Of a DNA stretch of 64,000 bases, positions 10,127 through 22,071 are shown piece by piece (the stretch's first letter is position 1; each line of letters starts with the position of its first letter). The DNA is from Flabesymbios commensalis (lineage: Eukaryota; Annelida; Polychaeta; Terebellida; Flabelligeridae). The stretch spans positions 34,879,534 through 34,943,533 of the forward strand of contig OZ024905.1 in the NCBI GenBank assembly GCA_964017125.1. Reading direction: 5' to 3'. The translations under genes were made by a program, and so were the position numbers. The notes under the pieces are model-generated. The model ran no database searches, was not told where the DNA came from, and saw only the letters and a program-made list of their open reading frames with translations.

Positions 10127-11553
10127 ATAGTCATTCACAATGTTAACAGCGAAAAGATTACCCAGTCAATAGCCTGAGTCTGAAACACTTTTGAGTAATG
10201 GGGGTCATATGACATGACGTAGTCCAGGCTACATAGCGTTAGTAATACAATGTCATGACATAGGATATAACAGGTGATCCTGTCATGTAATATTTGTCAT
10301 ATCACGCGATCACATGCATATTTACCATTCTAGTCTCTGAAGAGAAAGCGCCTTTTATGTACAAACATCAGCACCCGGTAAACATCAGATAGCACCAACG
10401 TTAGCTCAATGTTGGGAAGACTTTCCAGACACTGAACTATTTTTTGCTGAATTTAATGTGAAATATGTGATATGTAGGCGTATATATTTTGTCTTACAGT
10501 ACTGTTTTTATGATGTATATTTATTTTCATGTGAAATTTAAAATTTTATGCTCATAAACATTCGATTTATCCGTGTACATAGTATCACAATGTAGGCAAT
10601 TATCTCCATGCATGGTATCACTGTACATAATTATCATTTTCAAAAAACATTAGATTACTTGCTGGACTGAATTTATTTAATAAAAGAAAGAACTACTACA
10701 CATATATTTTATTTCGTGTCTACATCAATCACCGAATAAATTCAATTGAATGAAAGAAAAGTAAGTCATTTTACTAAATAATTCATCAAACAGCCCTCGT
10801 CAGGCTGCTTATTGTATTCCACACGGTCCATCGCTGCCTCCACCGCAGCCACATGTTTTGTAGACAAATAGCTTTTTATTACTAGGACGACTAGGACGAG
10901 TTTGAAGAAAAAGTTGTCAACAGGTAATTTTTTTTGCTAGGCCACACATTTCCAGAGCAATGTCACACAATGACCTGAATTTTTGGGGGGAACAATCAAT
11001 TTTTAAATGGCCGTTTGATTTATTCGGCTAACACAATCTTCCATAATCCAATACAATGAACATGAGTCTCATTAATTATATACCCTACATACATACATAA
11101 AAAAGTAGGCACACTCACGTGATTGAAATAAGATTCGAGGATAGTATAATTGAGAATTGTAAAAGACTGCCTTGGTTGTGTTCGAATCGTTGATCCTGTG
11201 TGGGTTTTTCAGATAAATATCCGTGTTTCTCCCTTCTCAATGTGACTAGGCTATCACGTTAATGGCTGCCTCGAGTTAAGGTTGAAACCAGTGTATCGAC
11301 GTTAATTTTGAGCATGGCCACGAGCTGCGCGCTCCTTCACAATCATTCCAGGTAGAAGAACAAATTCCTTCGTACATCACCAATGAATGGGTTCATAAGA
11401 AAATGACAGAGCTTTGGCATCCTATAGGGCATTCTAAATGCAACACAATAGGGGAGACCCAGGCATAATGGGCCACCCAACTTCTACATGGTCCACATAT
11501 TTTAATTATTTAACTAGTGTGTTTAAACTTTCAGGTAATTTAGATTTTATTAT
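10127..11553. other. AT-rich non-coding stretch
   Basis: No gene recognised. A CATGACA / TGTCATG-rich patch lies at about 10200-10320, and around 10385-10430 there is a possible decayed family A fragment (GTAAACATCAGATAGCACC, TCAATGTTGGGA). Nothing else could be named. Confidence 0.4.
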
Positions 11554-11938
11554 TAAGCATCCCCGATGAATATCGGGATGCTTATAGTGTTTAGCATTGT
11601 TCCGCCGTCTCCGCCGCCGTGGGCGTATCCTCAATTTAGCTCTAACTAAAAATCTACCTGATAAATTTTGTTTTTTTTCACGTATATGACTTATGTGACA
11701 GGGCAATTCTTCCCATATCTTTTTTTTGGTACCGAGCCAAAAACTGCCATTTTCCAAGATGGCCGCCCAAAAAGTTTGTAGGCATGATAACTTATGAATC
11801 GTTGGTTGGATTGCTTTCAAATTTGGTAGGGTTGTTCTCTAGGTATTTCTGATGAGCTGATTAACTTTTGGGATGAAAAATTCATTAAAAACTAACTGGA
11901 TGCCGCAGCCAATTAAAAAATTAGGGATGCTTTTATAA
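11554..11938. repeat. GCATCCC-ended dispersed repeat
   Basis: Begins TTAAGCATCCCCGATGAATA, followed at once by the complementary TATCGGGATGCTT. It contains TCCAAGATGGCCGCCC and a CCGCCGTCTCCGCCGCCG patch, and ends near TTAGGGATGCTT. A shorter relative with the same order of blocks (GCATTCCCGATTAATATTGG, CAATTTAGCTCT, TATATGAC, TTCTTCCCAT, GGCACCGAG) lies at 27681-27826 and in the other two tandem units. The Arg-rich frame on the minus strand comes from the CCG-rich patch and is not a gene. Confidence 0.6.
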
Positions 11939-12078
11939 TGTTTTTGTGCCGAAAACAGTTACATCTAGTTATAATTAATATAGCAAGTGTAGATTATCGG
12001 GTGCCATGATATATTTTGAATATAGCCACAACTAAAAAAAATCACGAAATGGCCCTTTTTGCTCAGGGTCAGCAGAGT

Positions 12079-12424
12079 GGGTGCCCTGGTGCAGTGGTTA
12101 AAGCTGCCTGCTTGGAAAGTCAGAGATCAAGTTTTAAAGTAACATAATGTTTCTTTCCCGCTCACTCTTAAAGATTGAATATTGTGGGGAGCCTCTGTGA
12201 CCTTCACTCTTGTACAGTGACTCAACGCTCAGGCGTCACTGTTATGAGAGTGAACTGTGACTGAGATGTAGCGTGATCGGTCACAGACCGCCAGGGCTCG
12301 AATTTTGAATTCTGTGTCTGGAGGGCAGTGTCATCTCATTCATCCACCCACCACGAGGTGTTCCTGCCCCAGTTTAGACTACATTTGCACAAAGGCGGCC
12401 TAAAACCCCATTCATTTCATTTTG
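12079..12424 (+). mobile_element. tRNA-derived SINE, divergent head subfamily
   Basis: The 3' two-thirds (from GTGGGGAGCCTCTGTGACC to ATTCATTTCATTT) matches the common SINE of this window. The head (GTGCCCTGGTGCAGTGGTTA, then AAAGTCAGAGATCAAG) is a different tRNA-like sequence, and a roughly 60-bp insert follows the first GTGACC block. The same alternative head, reversed, is seen at 21571-21877. Confidence 0.75.
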
Positions 12425-12987
12425 TCCAGGGTCAGCAAATAATTATCTCATCCGCCGGGGGCATTTTAAAATTGTGACAAAAATCGGACAGAACGTTAAT
12501 TTGACCACCAGGGTGCCTTACTTTAGGACTATGTTTTCAGCGTGTAAATTATCACCAGTCACCTGAGAATTTAACTGGTGAAATATTGAATGTTGCTTTA
12601 TCTTATAATATGATGAGCTTTCCAATAGGATTCAAGCTCTGAACGTGACACCCTACGTTTTTCATTGCTATCGTGATACATTTTTTAGGACGGATATGGG
12701 CACGATAGCAGTATATTGAATGTAAAAAAAGCCTATTTTTAAATGGAATGAGCATATAAAGCAACGTGTAAAATTAAAAATCAACACTTTTTTTATTGTC
12801 ATTTATTACTTCATTTGTCATTCCATTGCATATATTTGTAAATTACCGTTGAAAAACACATGTAAATTCATCGGAAAAACTTTCTGTCCTAGAAATCGAA
12901 TTTTTGATGTGAAAGGCTATTGAAATCCTTACGATGGTGACTTTGGTGTCTGCCACGTATCTAAACTTTCAAATAGGCCTAGTAAAA

Positions 12988-13306
12988 GGGCGGGGGCCCT
13001 AGGGTAGTGGTTAGCACCGCTGCCTCTCACGCCAGAGTTCGGGGTTCTGTTCCCGGTCTCGGCGGTTTGAAAGAGACAAAAACTGTTTCTTCCCGATCCA
13101 CGTGTGAAAGTCAGTATTGTGGGGAGTCTCCGTGACCGAGAGCTAGCGTGCTCGGCCTCAGACCACCAGGGCTCGAATTTCGAATCCTGTGTCTGGAGGA
13201 CAGTGTCATCTCAATCATCTCACCATCCACAGGAGGTTCTCCTGGCTGGCCCAGTTTAGCCTATATGTGCACAAAGGTGGCATAAAGCCCGATTAATTTC
13301 ATTTCC
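12988..13306 (+). mobile_element. tRNA-derived dimeric SINE, near full length
   Basis: The head GGGCGGGGGCCCTAGGGTAG has a pol III A-box-like TAGTGGTTAGCACC and a B-box-like GGGTTCTGTTCCCGG. A second tRNA-like unit follows (CCGAGAGCTAGCGTGCTCGG ... GGGCTCGAATTTCGAATCC). The tail ends ATTAATTTCATTTCC. No poly-A; the tail is a short ATTTCATTT repeat. Confidence 0.85.
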
Positions 13307-13508
13307 AATAGTAAAAACATTAGGAAGTAATTAGTGTTTCTGTTATTCAACTGTCGACTTCTTGCTCCAAAAATGCTGATATCGTCACCACTTTTGTGAA
13401 ATCGGCCGTACCGTATCCCCGCACATATATATATATATGCGTACACATATAAGTGAAAATCACATGTTTTAGGGATGTTTTAACATTGCCTTACGTTCGA
13501 ATTTAAAC

Positions 13509-13873
13509 GGACTGGCCCAGGCTAAAATCATCAAAAAATTGGTGATTTTATTTTGGCTTCTTAATATGACCATATGATGTAAACATGTCCATAGACTAGA
13601 ACTGCAAAAGTTTCTAAATTTTTCTGCTGCGCATTCACCAGTTAGGCTAGATATATAGAGACGACATTCCCGTATTTCTTATTTTTGACATGGTTGTCCA
13701 AAATTAGAAATCAGGAATTTCGTCTCTATATCTAGCCTAGCTGGTGAATGCGCAGCACGAAAATTGAAAAAAAATTGCAGTTCTAGTCTATGGACATGTT
13801 TACATCATATGGTCATATAAAGCAGCCGAAATAAAAGCACCGATTTTTTTATGATTTTAGCCTGGGCTAGTCC
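13509..13873. mobile_element. Family B palindromic MITE, 365 bp
   Basis: Almost the whole element is one inverted repeat. The left end GGACTGGCCCAGGCTAAAAT is mirrored by ATTTTAGCCTGGGCTAGTCC. Inside, GCGCATTCACCAGTTAGG and TAGCTGGTGAATGCGC face each other, with CGTATTTCTTATTTTTGACA in the middle. There is no coding capacity. Confidence 0.85.
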
Positions 13874-14289
13874 CTCTAAGTGCGTGCACTTGTTTTCGAA
13901 AACTAAGAGCAGACCTCTAAATATGAATTGTGTCGCCAAATCTGAGGCACTCATCTAAACAGATTATTGTAGAGTAGGCCTACTAATCCGCGGTGAAAAA
14001 AACTGCAATAATGAAATAAGTAGTCCAAGAGCTAGGTGGGTTTTATTTGTGTTGAAAGGTCCATACGATCCAAGAGTTCCACCTATAGTGAAATTTTCCC
14101 AGGAATCCGAATCTGCGCGTCTTACAAAAATTATCCTGTCCAAAAATACCGTAAAAACCTTTAAACACTAGTACCGTCAAAATCACAAACCGCAATTTGA
14201 AATATTGCGTATGAAGTGATTGTTTGCTAAAACTGTGGTAGGCCTAATTTTCTATTTAAATACTTTTGAAATTATTTATTAGGCCTATC

Positions 14290-14945
14290 ACTCGCATATG
14301 ACACAGGCTTTCACATGGATGTAAAATATTTTGTGTCTGATCATTGACAAATGTACAAGAGAGCTTTAAGTTGGTATTTTAACATGTAATTTTACCCATT
14401 TTTTATACTTTTTCAGTTAATGGGCAAAATACTTTTCTCAGCTGATTTATGTGTAGTATAAATGTTTAGTTTTGATTCAAACTGTTCTAGAACTATTGTT
14501 GACTTAAAATTAACCCATTTGAAATAAAAATTATGAACATATTACATGCTTTTTTAATTAGACGTAAAATGTGCGCGCTTTTCTTTGGGCTCAGGAAAAT
14601 TGTATGGGTCTCACAGTTTTGCACAATGAGTAGTCAATTTTGAGCTATATCAATATATTGGATATCAATGGAAAACTACTGGCACAGACCTTCACATGGA
14701 TGTAAAATATTTTGTGTCTGATCTATGATAAATGCACAAGAGAGCTTTAATTTGTTATTTTAACCCTTAATTTGACTTTTTTTTGCATACTTTTTCAGTA
14801 AAGTCAAAAAACTTTTTTCTCAGCTAATTAGTTTGAAGCAAAAATAAACATTTATACTATACAAAAATCAGCTGAGATAAAAGTATTTTGTCTATATTTT
14901 TTGTCTAAATGGGTAAAATTACGTAGTTAATTAATTATAGTTTTT
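14290..14945. repeat. Complex direct plus inverted repeat
   Basis: A block with CACATGGATGTAAAATATTT, TGTACAAGAGAGCTTTAA and ACTTTTTCAGTTAATGGGCA at about 14300-14460 recurs in direct order at about 14690-14840. It then partly recurs inverted at about 14845-14930 (CAGCTGAGATAAAAGTATTT ... AAATGGGTAAAATTACGTA). This looks like two nested or partial copies of one unknown element. Confidence 0.55.
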
Positions 14946-15335
14946 AGTATAAAAACCCGTCAAATATAAAAAGCATCGAAACCCACGGCTACATTCTGGT
15001 AATTCCAACTTGATTAATATAGGCCTAATATATATACGTCTCACCAAGGAGTAGAGGTTTAACATCTGTTTTAGTGCAGAACTGTGTACGTGTTGAATCG
15101 GAGACAGGATCAAAAGAACAGTTGCTTCACCAATAATTCGTCTATTGATTGAGATTAAGAAATATTGTTAGTAAATAAATATATGAGGAAAGTTTCTGCA
15201 GGGATAACAAATTGTCGTCCTTTTGGCACCAGCGACAGGTTATCAGAAAGCACTACGCCGATGGGGATATAGGCATATTTATGTTTATTCACCAGGTGGC
15301 GCTTAGATTGTTGTGATGCTAGCAATTAAGAGTCG

Positions 15336-15637
15336 AAATGAAATGAAATGAATCGGGCTTTAGGCCACCTTTGTGCACATATAGGCTAAACTGGACCAGG
15401 AGAACCTCCTGAGGATGGTGAGATGACACTGTCCTCCAGACACAGGATTCGAAATTCGAGCCCTGGCGGTCTGAGGCCGAGCACGCTACATCTCGGTCAC
15501 GGAGGCTCCCCACAATACATCACACGTGGATGGGGAAGAAACATTTTTGTTTCTTTCAAACCGCCGAGACCGGGAACCGAAACCCGAACTCTAGCGTGAA
15601 AGGCAGCGGTGCTAGCCACTCCCTAGGGCCCCCGCCC
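15336..15637 (-). mobile_element. tRNA-derived dimeric SINE, minus strand
   Basis: Read on the minus strand it has the GGGCGGGGGCCCTAGGG head, both tRNA-like units and the ATTCATTTCATTTCATTTC tail. Open frames on both strands across it are chance frames shared by every copy. Confidence 0.85.
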
Positions 15638-16049
15638 AAATCTTTGATGCTAGACCAGGAGCAGGCGCCCCCCCCCCAAAAAAAAAATCGTTTATCCGGC
15701 ACTTCATCTGGGATCTGACTTGACAGAATGGTGGAATAGAAATTCAGGAACAACTCCAGGTAGTATGTTCAATCGAATTGTGGGATCAGTTTTTTGGCAC
15801 AGACCATTTTCTAACCTAGGGGGTGCGTTTTGCTATTTTTATTTAGAAATAATAGACGAATAGTGAATATTTAGGTATCAAAACACCCAGTATTACATAA
15901 TCTAACCGTTGTATCCATCCGACCGTACATACAGCTAAGTATTGTGAGAATTTGCCAACTTTCACCAGGTAGGATTTTAATATAATATGGATTTTTTCTC
16001 AATTCTTTATAAGAAATTAAACAAATTATACTGAGTATATTGCCTAAAA
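15638..16049. other. Short unique spacer with a C/A tract
   Basis: A CCCCCCCCCAAAAAAAAA tract lies at about 15670. The rest is AT-rich with no recognisable feature. Confidence 0.4.
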
Positions 16050-17404
16050 AACCTTACAATTTTTGAGGCTTGACATGTTCAAAACATGACATGAGATGTT
16101 AACAGTACAAAAATGGGGACGAACTTTATATGGGGGTACCCCCAAACCTGTCTGGAATTAGGGGCAGAGTTACGTAAACGTCAGTTGTTGCTGTTCTATT
16201 TAACCAATCACATAATTATGCGATATACCATATAACATATAACTAAATGTCCGTTCTATTGATATATCGCACACAACTGCAATAAAGTAAATAGTCGTCT
16301 CTCCACATACATAATTTTTATTACAAAATTATAAAAATTACCAACAAAACAAGCTGGTCAACATGGTCAAAGAAAACGACATAATAAAACATTGGAATTA
16401 TTGGACAGTTTTTTTAACCCAGATATGTGCACGATAAAAAATGTCACCTCAATTCGAATGCGCCGGATAACATTCTATATTTGGTGACCTTCAACTTCAA
16501 ATCAGAAAAACACAAAATGGCTGACAAATGTAAATAAACCCCTGTATTTCTGATGGTTTATCGCACATGAAAGCACAGTTTAGCCTCTGGTTTCAGCAAG
16601 ACTTTTATTTGATAAATGTATTTCGTGTATTTGGAAAGAAATTACCTTTATTTGACTTTTAAATCGAAGACCGCCACCGTTCTTGTATATTTATTGTTAC
16701 TATAATTATTCCAATAAACATGCTGACGATAATATGACGTATTTGTAGTAACTTAGTGGATCAGGAATAAACGTTACTGACGAGTAAATTTTGAAAAAAA
16801 ATATAAAATGGCCGCGACATTCACCTTAAAAAAGCAAAATGACTATCAGAATTTAAATGACACCTCTTTTTTGGTTTGTCGCACGGGAATGATCAATTCA
16901 TGATTTGTTCATGACTTGGGGACCGAAACAGTAATTTATTATGTTCATTTTTCCATAGACCTCTAGCCTTGGACTACTAACTCACGACACTGATTCATGT
17001 GTGGGAGCTTCCGTCTGCGAGAATTGGCGAGAGAAGGGATAGTTTACTTCCGCCGTAAATAGTCAACCATGTGCTTTTTGATCAATAACCTTTTATATAT
17101 GCTAACATTTTAACATTGTCTTGATCACAATTTCACTCACAGTCAAATTAATGATTAAAGCTGCATAACTGTTTTGTTTATTTCGATAAAAATAACCTAA
17201 AACGTAAAAAACAATCATTGATATTGTTTTAAAGGCCTTATAAATGCACTAAAACTGGGTAAATGTAGCGGAATTAGTTCACCGTGCGATACACCATCAA
17301 GTATTATTAAGTAGTGATTCGGTGTGTGTACAATATGTATGTAATAGCGGTAATGTTATGGGCCAATATGATGTTACATTGGCCAACACGAAACCACCCC
17401 CTTA

Positions 17405-17510
17405 ATAGCAAACACGATACGTTGAACTGATTCGGCATAATGTTGAGCCATCACCGCAGACGATGGGCTATCATTATTCTGCTATTGGATCAATGCCTCG
17501 TGTTAGCTGA
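17405..17510. mobile_element. Family A palindromic MITE inside the foldback element
   Basis: TAGCAAACACGATACGTTGA on the left, CGTGTTAGCTGA on the right, with a degenerate centre CACCGCAGACGATGGGCTAT. It sits in the central, non-repeated part of the 4.1 kb element. Confidence 0.65.
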
Positions 17511-18603
17511 GATACAAATGCCACATAACCAGCCGCAGATCTAGATGTCGGATATGGGTCAAACCGGTTACAGTAAAGTCTGAAGTTTTCAAATATTATT
17601 TTATTTTACCGCATAGCGCGATTTATATCACTGTATGTGATGATTTACGATAAAATGAAATAATGTCTGATATTGCCTAGTAGCATTTTGACTATATTTT
17701 GAAATGTCCATGAGATACCTAAAAAAAACGCAAATGTATTGCAAGAAAAACACGAAAATCCAAAGAGCGAAAACGATGATTTACATCACTGAATTTGATG
17801 CCAATTCCGAGTACAATTTCTCACGGTCCGGGAAGAGCGTCTTGATGGCGGGCCAAAGGCTTATATGCTGGCCCACACTTAAAAACACCATACTAAAATA
17901 GTGTTCTATTTTTCAAGCGAGTGACATTCTCCATACTGGTACCAATATTAAACATGACATTACATGCAGATATCATCAATATCACACAAAGTAATAACTT
18001 CCAGATATGTCTAACTGATATGAGACAATACACGTTGTACTGTGAAATGTATCTATGATCACTTAAAAAACCCCAATAATTTTAAAACTCTTCCACTCTT
18101 TTTTCTATGATGACCGTTATCTGCCACTTGGTACTTTTAATGCCCTGATTATATAGACAGTATTACAGTCTTACTCCGCTGTGATCAGGTTTGTTTTGGT
18201 GAGGCAACAATATTAAAAAACAACAAACTTGATTCCTTAATAACTCAGTAACTGGAGCAGTAAAATTAAAAATTAAAACACCATTCTCAATGGAATAATC
18301 GTTTGAATAAAATAAACAAAACAGTTATGCAGCTTTAACATCAATACATTTCAAATTGTATCAAATGTATTCGATAAATGAATAAATTATAATAGTTCCT
18401 TCTGCTTCATTATCAGAATTATTTAAATATTACAACGAGAATAAAACATCCAAGCATATAAAATATCCTTCTCCTGTGAAAATGTACTATCGTTCAGAGC
18501 ACATGTGGGGTCTATACATGTATTCAATTCAATATGACAATCGTTCGAATTAAGGTCTACTGACATGCTGGCTTAGTAATACACTACAGTCAAGTGCTTC
18601 ACT

Positions 18604-18652
18604 AATTTAAATTAGACGCCAAAGTGCTTCACTTTGGCGTCTAATTTAAATT
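18604..18652. repeat. 49-bp perfect hairpin
   Basis: The arms AATTTAAATTAGACGCCAAA + GTG and CAC + TTTGGCGTCTAATTTAAATT are exactly complementary, with a CTT turn. It lies in the right arm of the foldback element. Confidence 0.9.
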
Positions 18653-19012
18653 GTAAACCTCAATTGTATATATTTAGCATAAGCATAAAAATTCATTATC
18701 TTGAACAATTAGTTGGTTCAGTAATTTAAATTATAGTGACAAAATAGCCCAAATTACTCGTCTATCGAGCCGATGAAAAACATAAATTGACAGCAGGAAA
18801 GGTAGACCGAAAATCAGTTATCCCTTTTCCTAGCCGCGCATGCGCGCCGTAAGTTCACGACGATCTCGCACCAGTTGATAGTCCATATCTAGAGGTCTAG
18901 GATTTTTCATCGTCTGACCTATATTTTATCGTAAACTCCAAGATGGCCGTCATTTTACACATTTATAATTAAAATCATGACGTCATTCTAAAAACTAAGC
19001 ACATAGGAACAT

Positions 19013-19461
19013 GTTTATTTATTTATTAAAGTTTATTTTATAGCGCCCACTCCCACTATGTGAATCAGAGCGCTGTACAATCACGGGAGTCAAAACATAT
19101 GTGTCTTTAGTAACTTTTTAAACTGCGGTAGGGAACCGGATGCACGGAGTTCCTTCTGTAATCCACTCCATAGGTGGGGTGCTCCAAAACCAAAGGCACC
19201 TTCACCTACTCTCTTTTGGGCTATGGGTTGGTGTAATGTTAATGTGTTGGCTCCCAGCAGGCAATTATTCAAACCTCGGGGTTCTAGCAGTTCTGCCATG
19301 TATACTGGAGCAAAGCCTTGAAGAGCTTTGTAAGTGATCACCAGAACCTTATACACAATATGTATGTCTATTGGCAACCAGTGGAGGTATTTTAGCACCG
19401 GTGTGATATGCTCTAGTATGGAAGTCCGAGTCACCAATTGTGCAGCCTTGTTCTGAATATA
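19013..19461 (-). mobile_element. Non-LTR retrotransposon (L2/CR1/Rex-like LINE), 5'-truncated 3' end
   Basis: On the minus strand the frame reads Ile-Gln-Asn-Lys-Ala-Ala-Gln-Leu-Val, then VTRTSILEHITPVLKYLHWL, then PIDIHIVYKVLVITYKALQG and, further on, GEGAFGFGAPHLWSGLQKEL ending PQFKKLLKTHMF. This is the conserved end of LINE reverse transcriptase ORFs of this clade (QNKAARLV, LHWLPV, KALHGLAP, FSVAAPRLWNSLP, FKSLLKTHLF). The stop is followed by the typical tail TGTACAGCGCTCTGA ... GCGCTATAAAATAAA and an ATAAATAA run. It is inserted in the right arm of the foldback element and lacks the endonuclease and most of the RT. Confidence 0.85.
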
Positions 19462-20269
19462 ATGTACTTAAACATAGTTTTGAATGCCTTGTAAGCTAAT
19501 CTGATGTGGTTTTGGCGGCCATTTTTTGTTTTGCAAATTTGAAGGTGAAGGACACTAAATATGGAATGTCATCCGGCTGATTCGAATTCAGCACACCCAA
19601 GTTATGTCAAAATAAGTGGATAAAAAATAAAACACTTTTAATGCCGAGCAAATTTCAATGTTTCAGTTTTCAGCCCAAGCTACATCCTACACACATTTTC
19701 ATAAAGTCTAAAATATTCTTACATTACAAAATGTATAAATCGAAATAGCACTCAGTGTTAAACATATACATATCTGGGTTCCGAAAACATAGGCCACATA
19801 TAGATGTGGCCAATAATTATGTTTTATGAAGTCGTTTTCATTGACCATGTTGACGAGTTTGTTTTGTTGTTGATTTTGATTATTTTGTAATGAAAATTAT
19901 GTTTCAACGTATGTGGAAAGATGACTGTTTACTTCAATATAATTATAGCGGAAAACAAATTTCTCTTTTGTATATGGTATATTGCATGTGTAGATTGGTA
20001 AACTAGAACAGCAGCGACAAACGTTTACACAACCCTACCCCCTAAATCTAAACAGGTATGGGGGTACCCCCATATAAGTGGTCAAAATATAATGATCGTC
20101 GCTAATGTTTACTGTTAACATCTCATTTCATGTTTTCGACATACCAAGCCTCAAAATAAAGTTGTTGTAAAAAGAAAGGTAAAGGTGCAGGTTTATAGTC
20201 TGATATCAAGTCTGAAGACCTATTATCCGACTTTACAGCTTACCCCCTGGTCACTGGACCTGTTTATTC

Positions 20270-20540
20270 GTGAGCCATTTCAACTCCACGAAGAGCATAC
20301 AGTCCTGCAGCCGTTTCGGCGCATTAAACTTATTGTACACATTGCCATCTCTGTCCTACCAGGTACTCATTTTCACCTGAGTCAAGTGAAGCATTTAAGG
20401 GTGAAGTGCCTTGCCCAGGGACACAATGTCCCAAGATTGAGAGGGGAGAAACATGATATTTCTCTGAAAATTCTGCACCAAGCGGCATTCGAAACCGCAC
20501 GGCAGAGCGCTACACTCTAACCATTGCGCCATGTCCCTCT
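20270..20540 (-). mobile_element. Second tRNA-derived SINE type with an L2-like body
   Basis: On the minus strand it starts GGGACATGGCGCAATGGTTA (A box), then GCGGTTTCGAATGCCGC (B box). It continues into CTGGGCAAGGCACTTCACCC, a block familiar from L2-type LINE tails and the SINEs that use them. The 3' limit is uncertain. Confidence 0.65.
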
Positions 20541-21004
20541 CTTGTTGTGGGAGGTGCACGTGGTAGTAGCCATGGCCTATTTGCTTTTGCTGCTAAAACT
20601 TATCGAAGCTGCAGTGGTGGTTTCCTACTGCATAGGTTAATCTGTTATCTGACGCGAAAGTGTTGCCTGCAATTATATATATTTATATCCCACGTGAATT
20701 GGTAAAATCAGATAAACTGAGTTATGTTCAGTATTAAGTGATTTGGACAAATGTCTCAATGACCACTAGAATATCTCAATAATCACCAGGATCGTATACA
20801 GTATAAAGTGCACACAGTTCCATCAAATTTAAACCCAGGGAATCGAATTTGGTCTTACTTTTTGAGTAGTATAAGGCATTTTTAACACATACACCCAGTA
20901 TAATTTCTGATTCATTTCTTGTCAAGATAAAAAACAAGAGGCCCAGGGGCCTTGACGTTTGTCAACAGCATTGCAAAAAATCAGCTATAAATGTGTCAGG
21001 GAAT
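20541..21004. other. Spacer up to the left breakpoint of the tandem triplication
   Basis: No gene seen. At 20930-21000 there is AAACAAGAGGCCCAGGGGCC, the start of a dispersed repeat type seen in marine invertebrates. The first tandem unit begins within or at the end of it (21005). Confidence 0.45.
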
Positions 21005-21570
21005 GTATATCTATACTCTAAGATGCATTATCATGAAAAGATGTATATCCTTTATATCGATCATTGGCATTTATATTATTATGTTCAGTTCCCATAATAC
21101 ATTTTGCTGATTTTACACACGTTCTGAAGCACTGCACCTAATGAAATATGCTTGACAAAGAATCATTTCACAGGACTACAATGTCAATATTACAAAAGTG
21201 CAATTATTACTTCTTCTGGGACTTTTATAATGCCCCAGTTAGCCAGGAATTTTCACGTAATCTTTAATTTCAATTTTAATTCTTCCGTCTAAAATAGGCC
21301 TAACAAAGTTGTAAATTATCAGCTTTTAATGTTTCTTACTCAGCCATGAAATATACAGTAGCCCTAATCCATCATTATCACATGTGGATGTAATGCACTT
21401 TCACTGCACCCTCTTACGTAATGCCAATTCTGGAAATCACAATCCTCACAGTAGACCTAAGGATAAAGACCCATAAAGGCTTTCTCAACTCACACGATCT
21501 TTGCTGAAATGTTGCTGTAATGTTGTCCGGCCAACGTTGAGTCAGGTGTTATTTGGCTGTATCAAATGCT

Positions 21571-21877
21571 ATGAAATGGAATAAATGGGGTTCTACACCA
21601 CATTTGTACACATATAGGCTAAACTGGGTAAGGATAACCTGAGGATGGTGAGATGAATGAGGTGTCACTGCTCTCCAGACACAGGATTCGAAATTGAGCC
21701 CTGTTGGTCTACGGCCGAGCACACTAACTCTCGGTCACGGAGGCTGCCCACAATATTTAATATTTACAAATAAACAGGGAGGAAACATTTTGTTTCTTTG
21801 AAACTTGAATGCCAGAGCAGGAGACGAATCTGCGATCTCTGACTTTCCCAGCATGCACCAGGACCCCCCCCCTCCGC
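21571..21877 (-). mobile_element. tRNA-derived SINE, divergent-head subfamily (unit 1)
   Basis: The minus-strand tail is TTCCATTTCAT and the middle CTCCAGACACAGGATTCGAA is reversed. The head carries TGCCAGAGCAGGAGACGAAT instead of the common GGCGGTTTGAAAG block. Copies in units 2 and 3 are at 33145-33453 and 45045-45358, differing mainly in the length of the C run. Confidence 0.75.
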
Positions 21878-22071
21878 CCTTCGGTATTGTTATTACATAT
21901 ATACAAACACATTACCTGTGGATTTAAAATTTTTCATATTTTATTCTGCACAACATATTAAATATGCATAATATATATTGGTCATGTCATTGCTATCCCT
22001 CACCTGTTATAATTGACAGGTATGTTTTTTACTCTGGTTCTGCCATAATAGTGTTCCCTGCTCCACTTTGA

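Larger units (their letters stand above)
16050..20175. mobile_element. 4.1 kb foldback-type element with very long inverted arms
   Basis: The left arm (from about 16053: TTACAATTTTTGAGGCTTG, ATGAGATGTTAACAGTA, TATGGGGGTACCCCCA, GGTCAACATGGTCAAAGAAA, CAGATATGTGCACGAT) is found inverted on the right (TCAAAATAAAGTTG end, TGTTAACATCTCATTTCATG, TGGGGGTACCCCCATA, TCATTGACCATGTTGACG). Inner matches reach at least AAAGCTGCATAACTGTTTTG at about 17158-17180 and its complement near 18325-18345, so each arm is over 1 kb before later insertions. The arms have diverged visibly, so the insertion is old. No transposase frame was seen. Exact ends and target duplication are uncertain. Confidence 0.65.

Noticed and set aside
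10385-10435. Additional family A MITE
   Set aside because: Only scattered words of one arm are present; it is too decayed to define.
11506-11820. 104-codon minus-strand frame with an Arg run
   Set aside because: The Arg run comes from a CCGCCGTCTCCGCCGCC patch inside a dispersed repeat.
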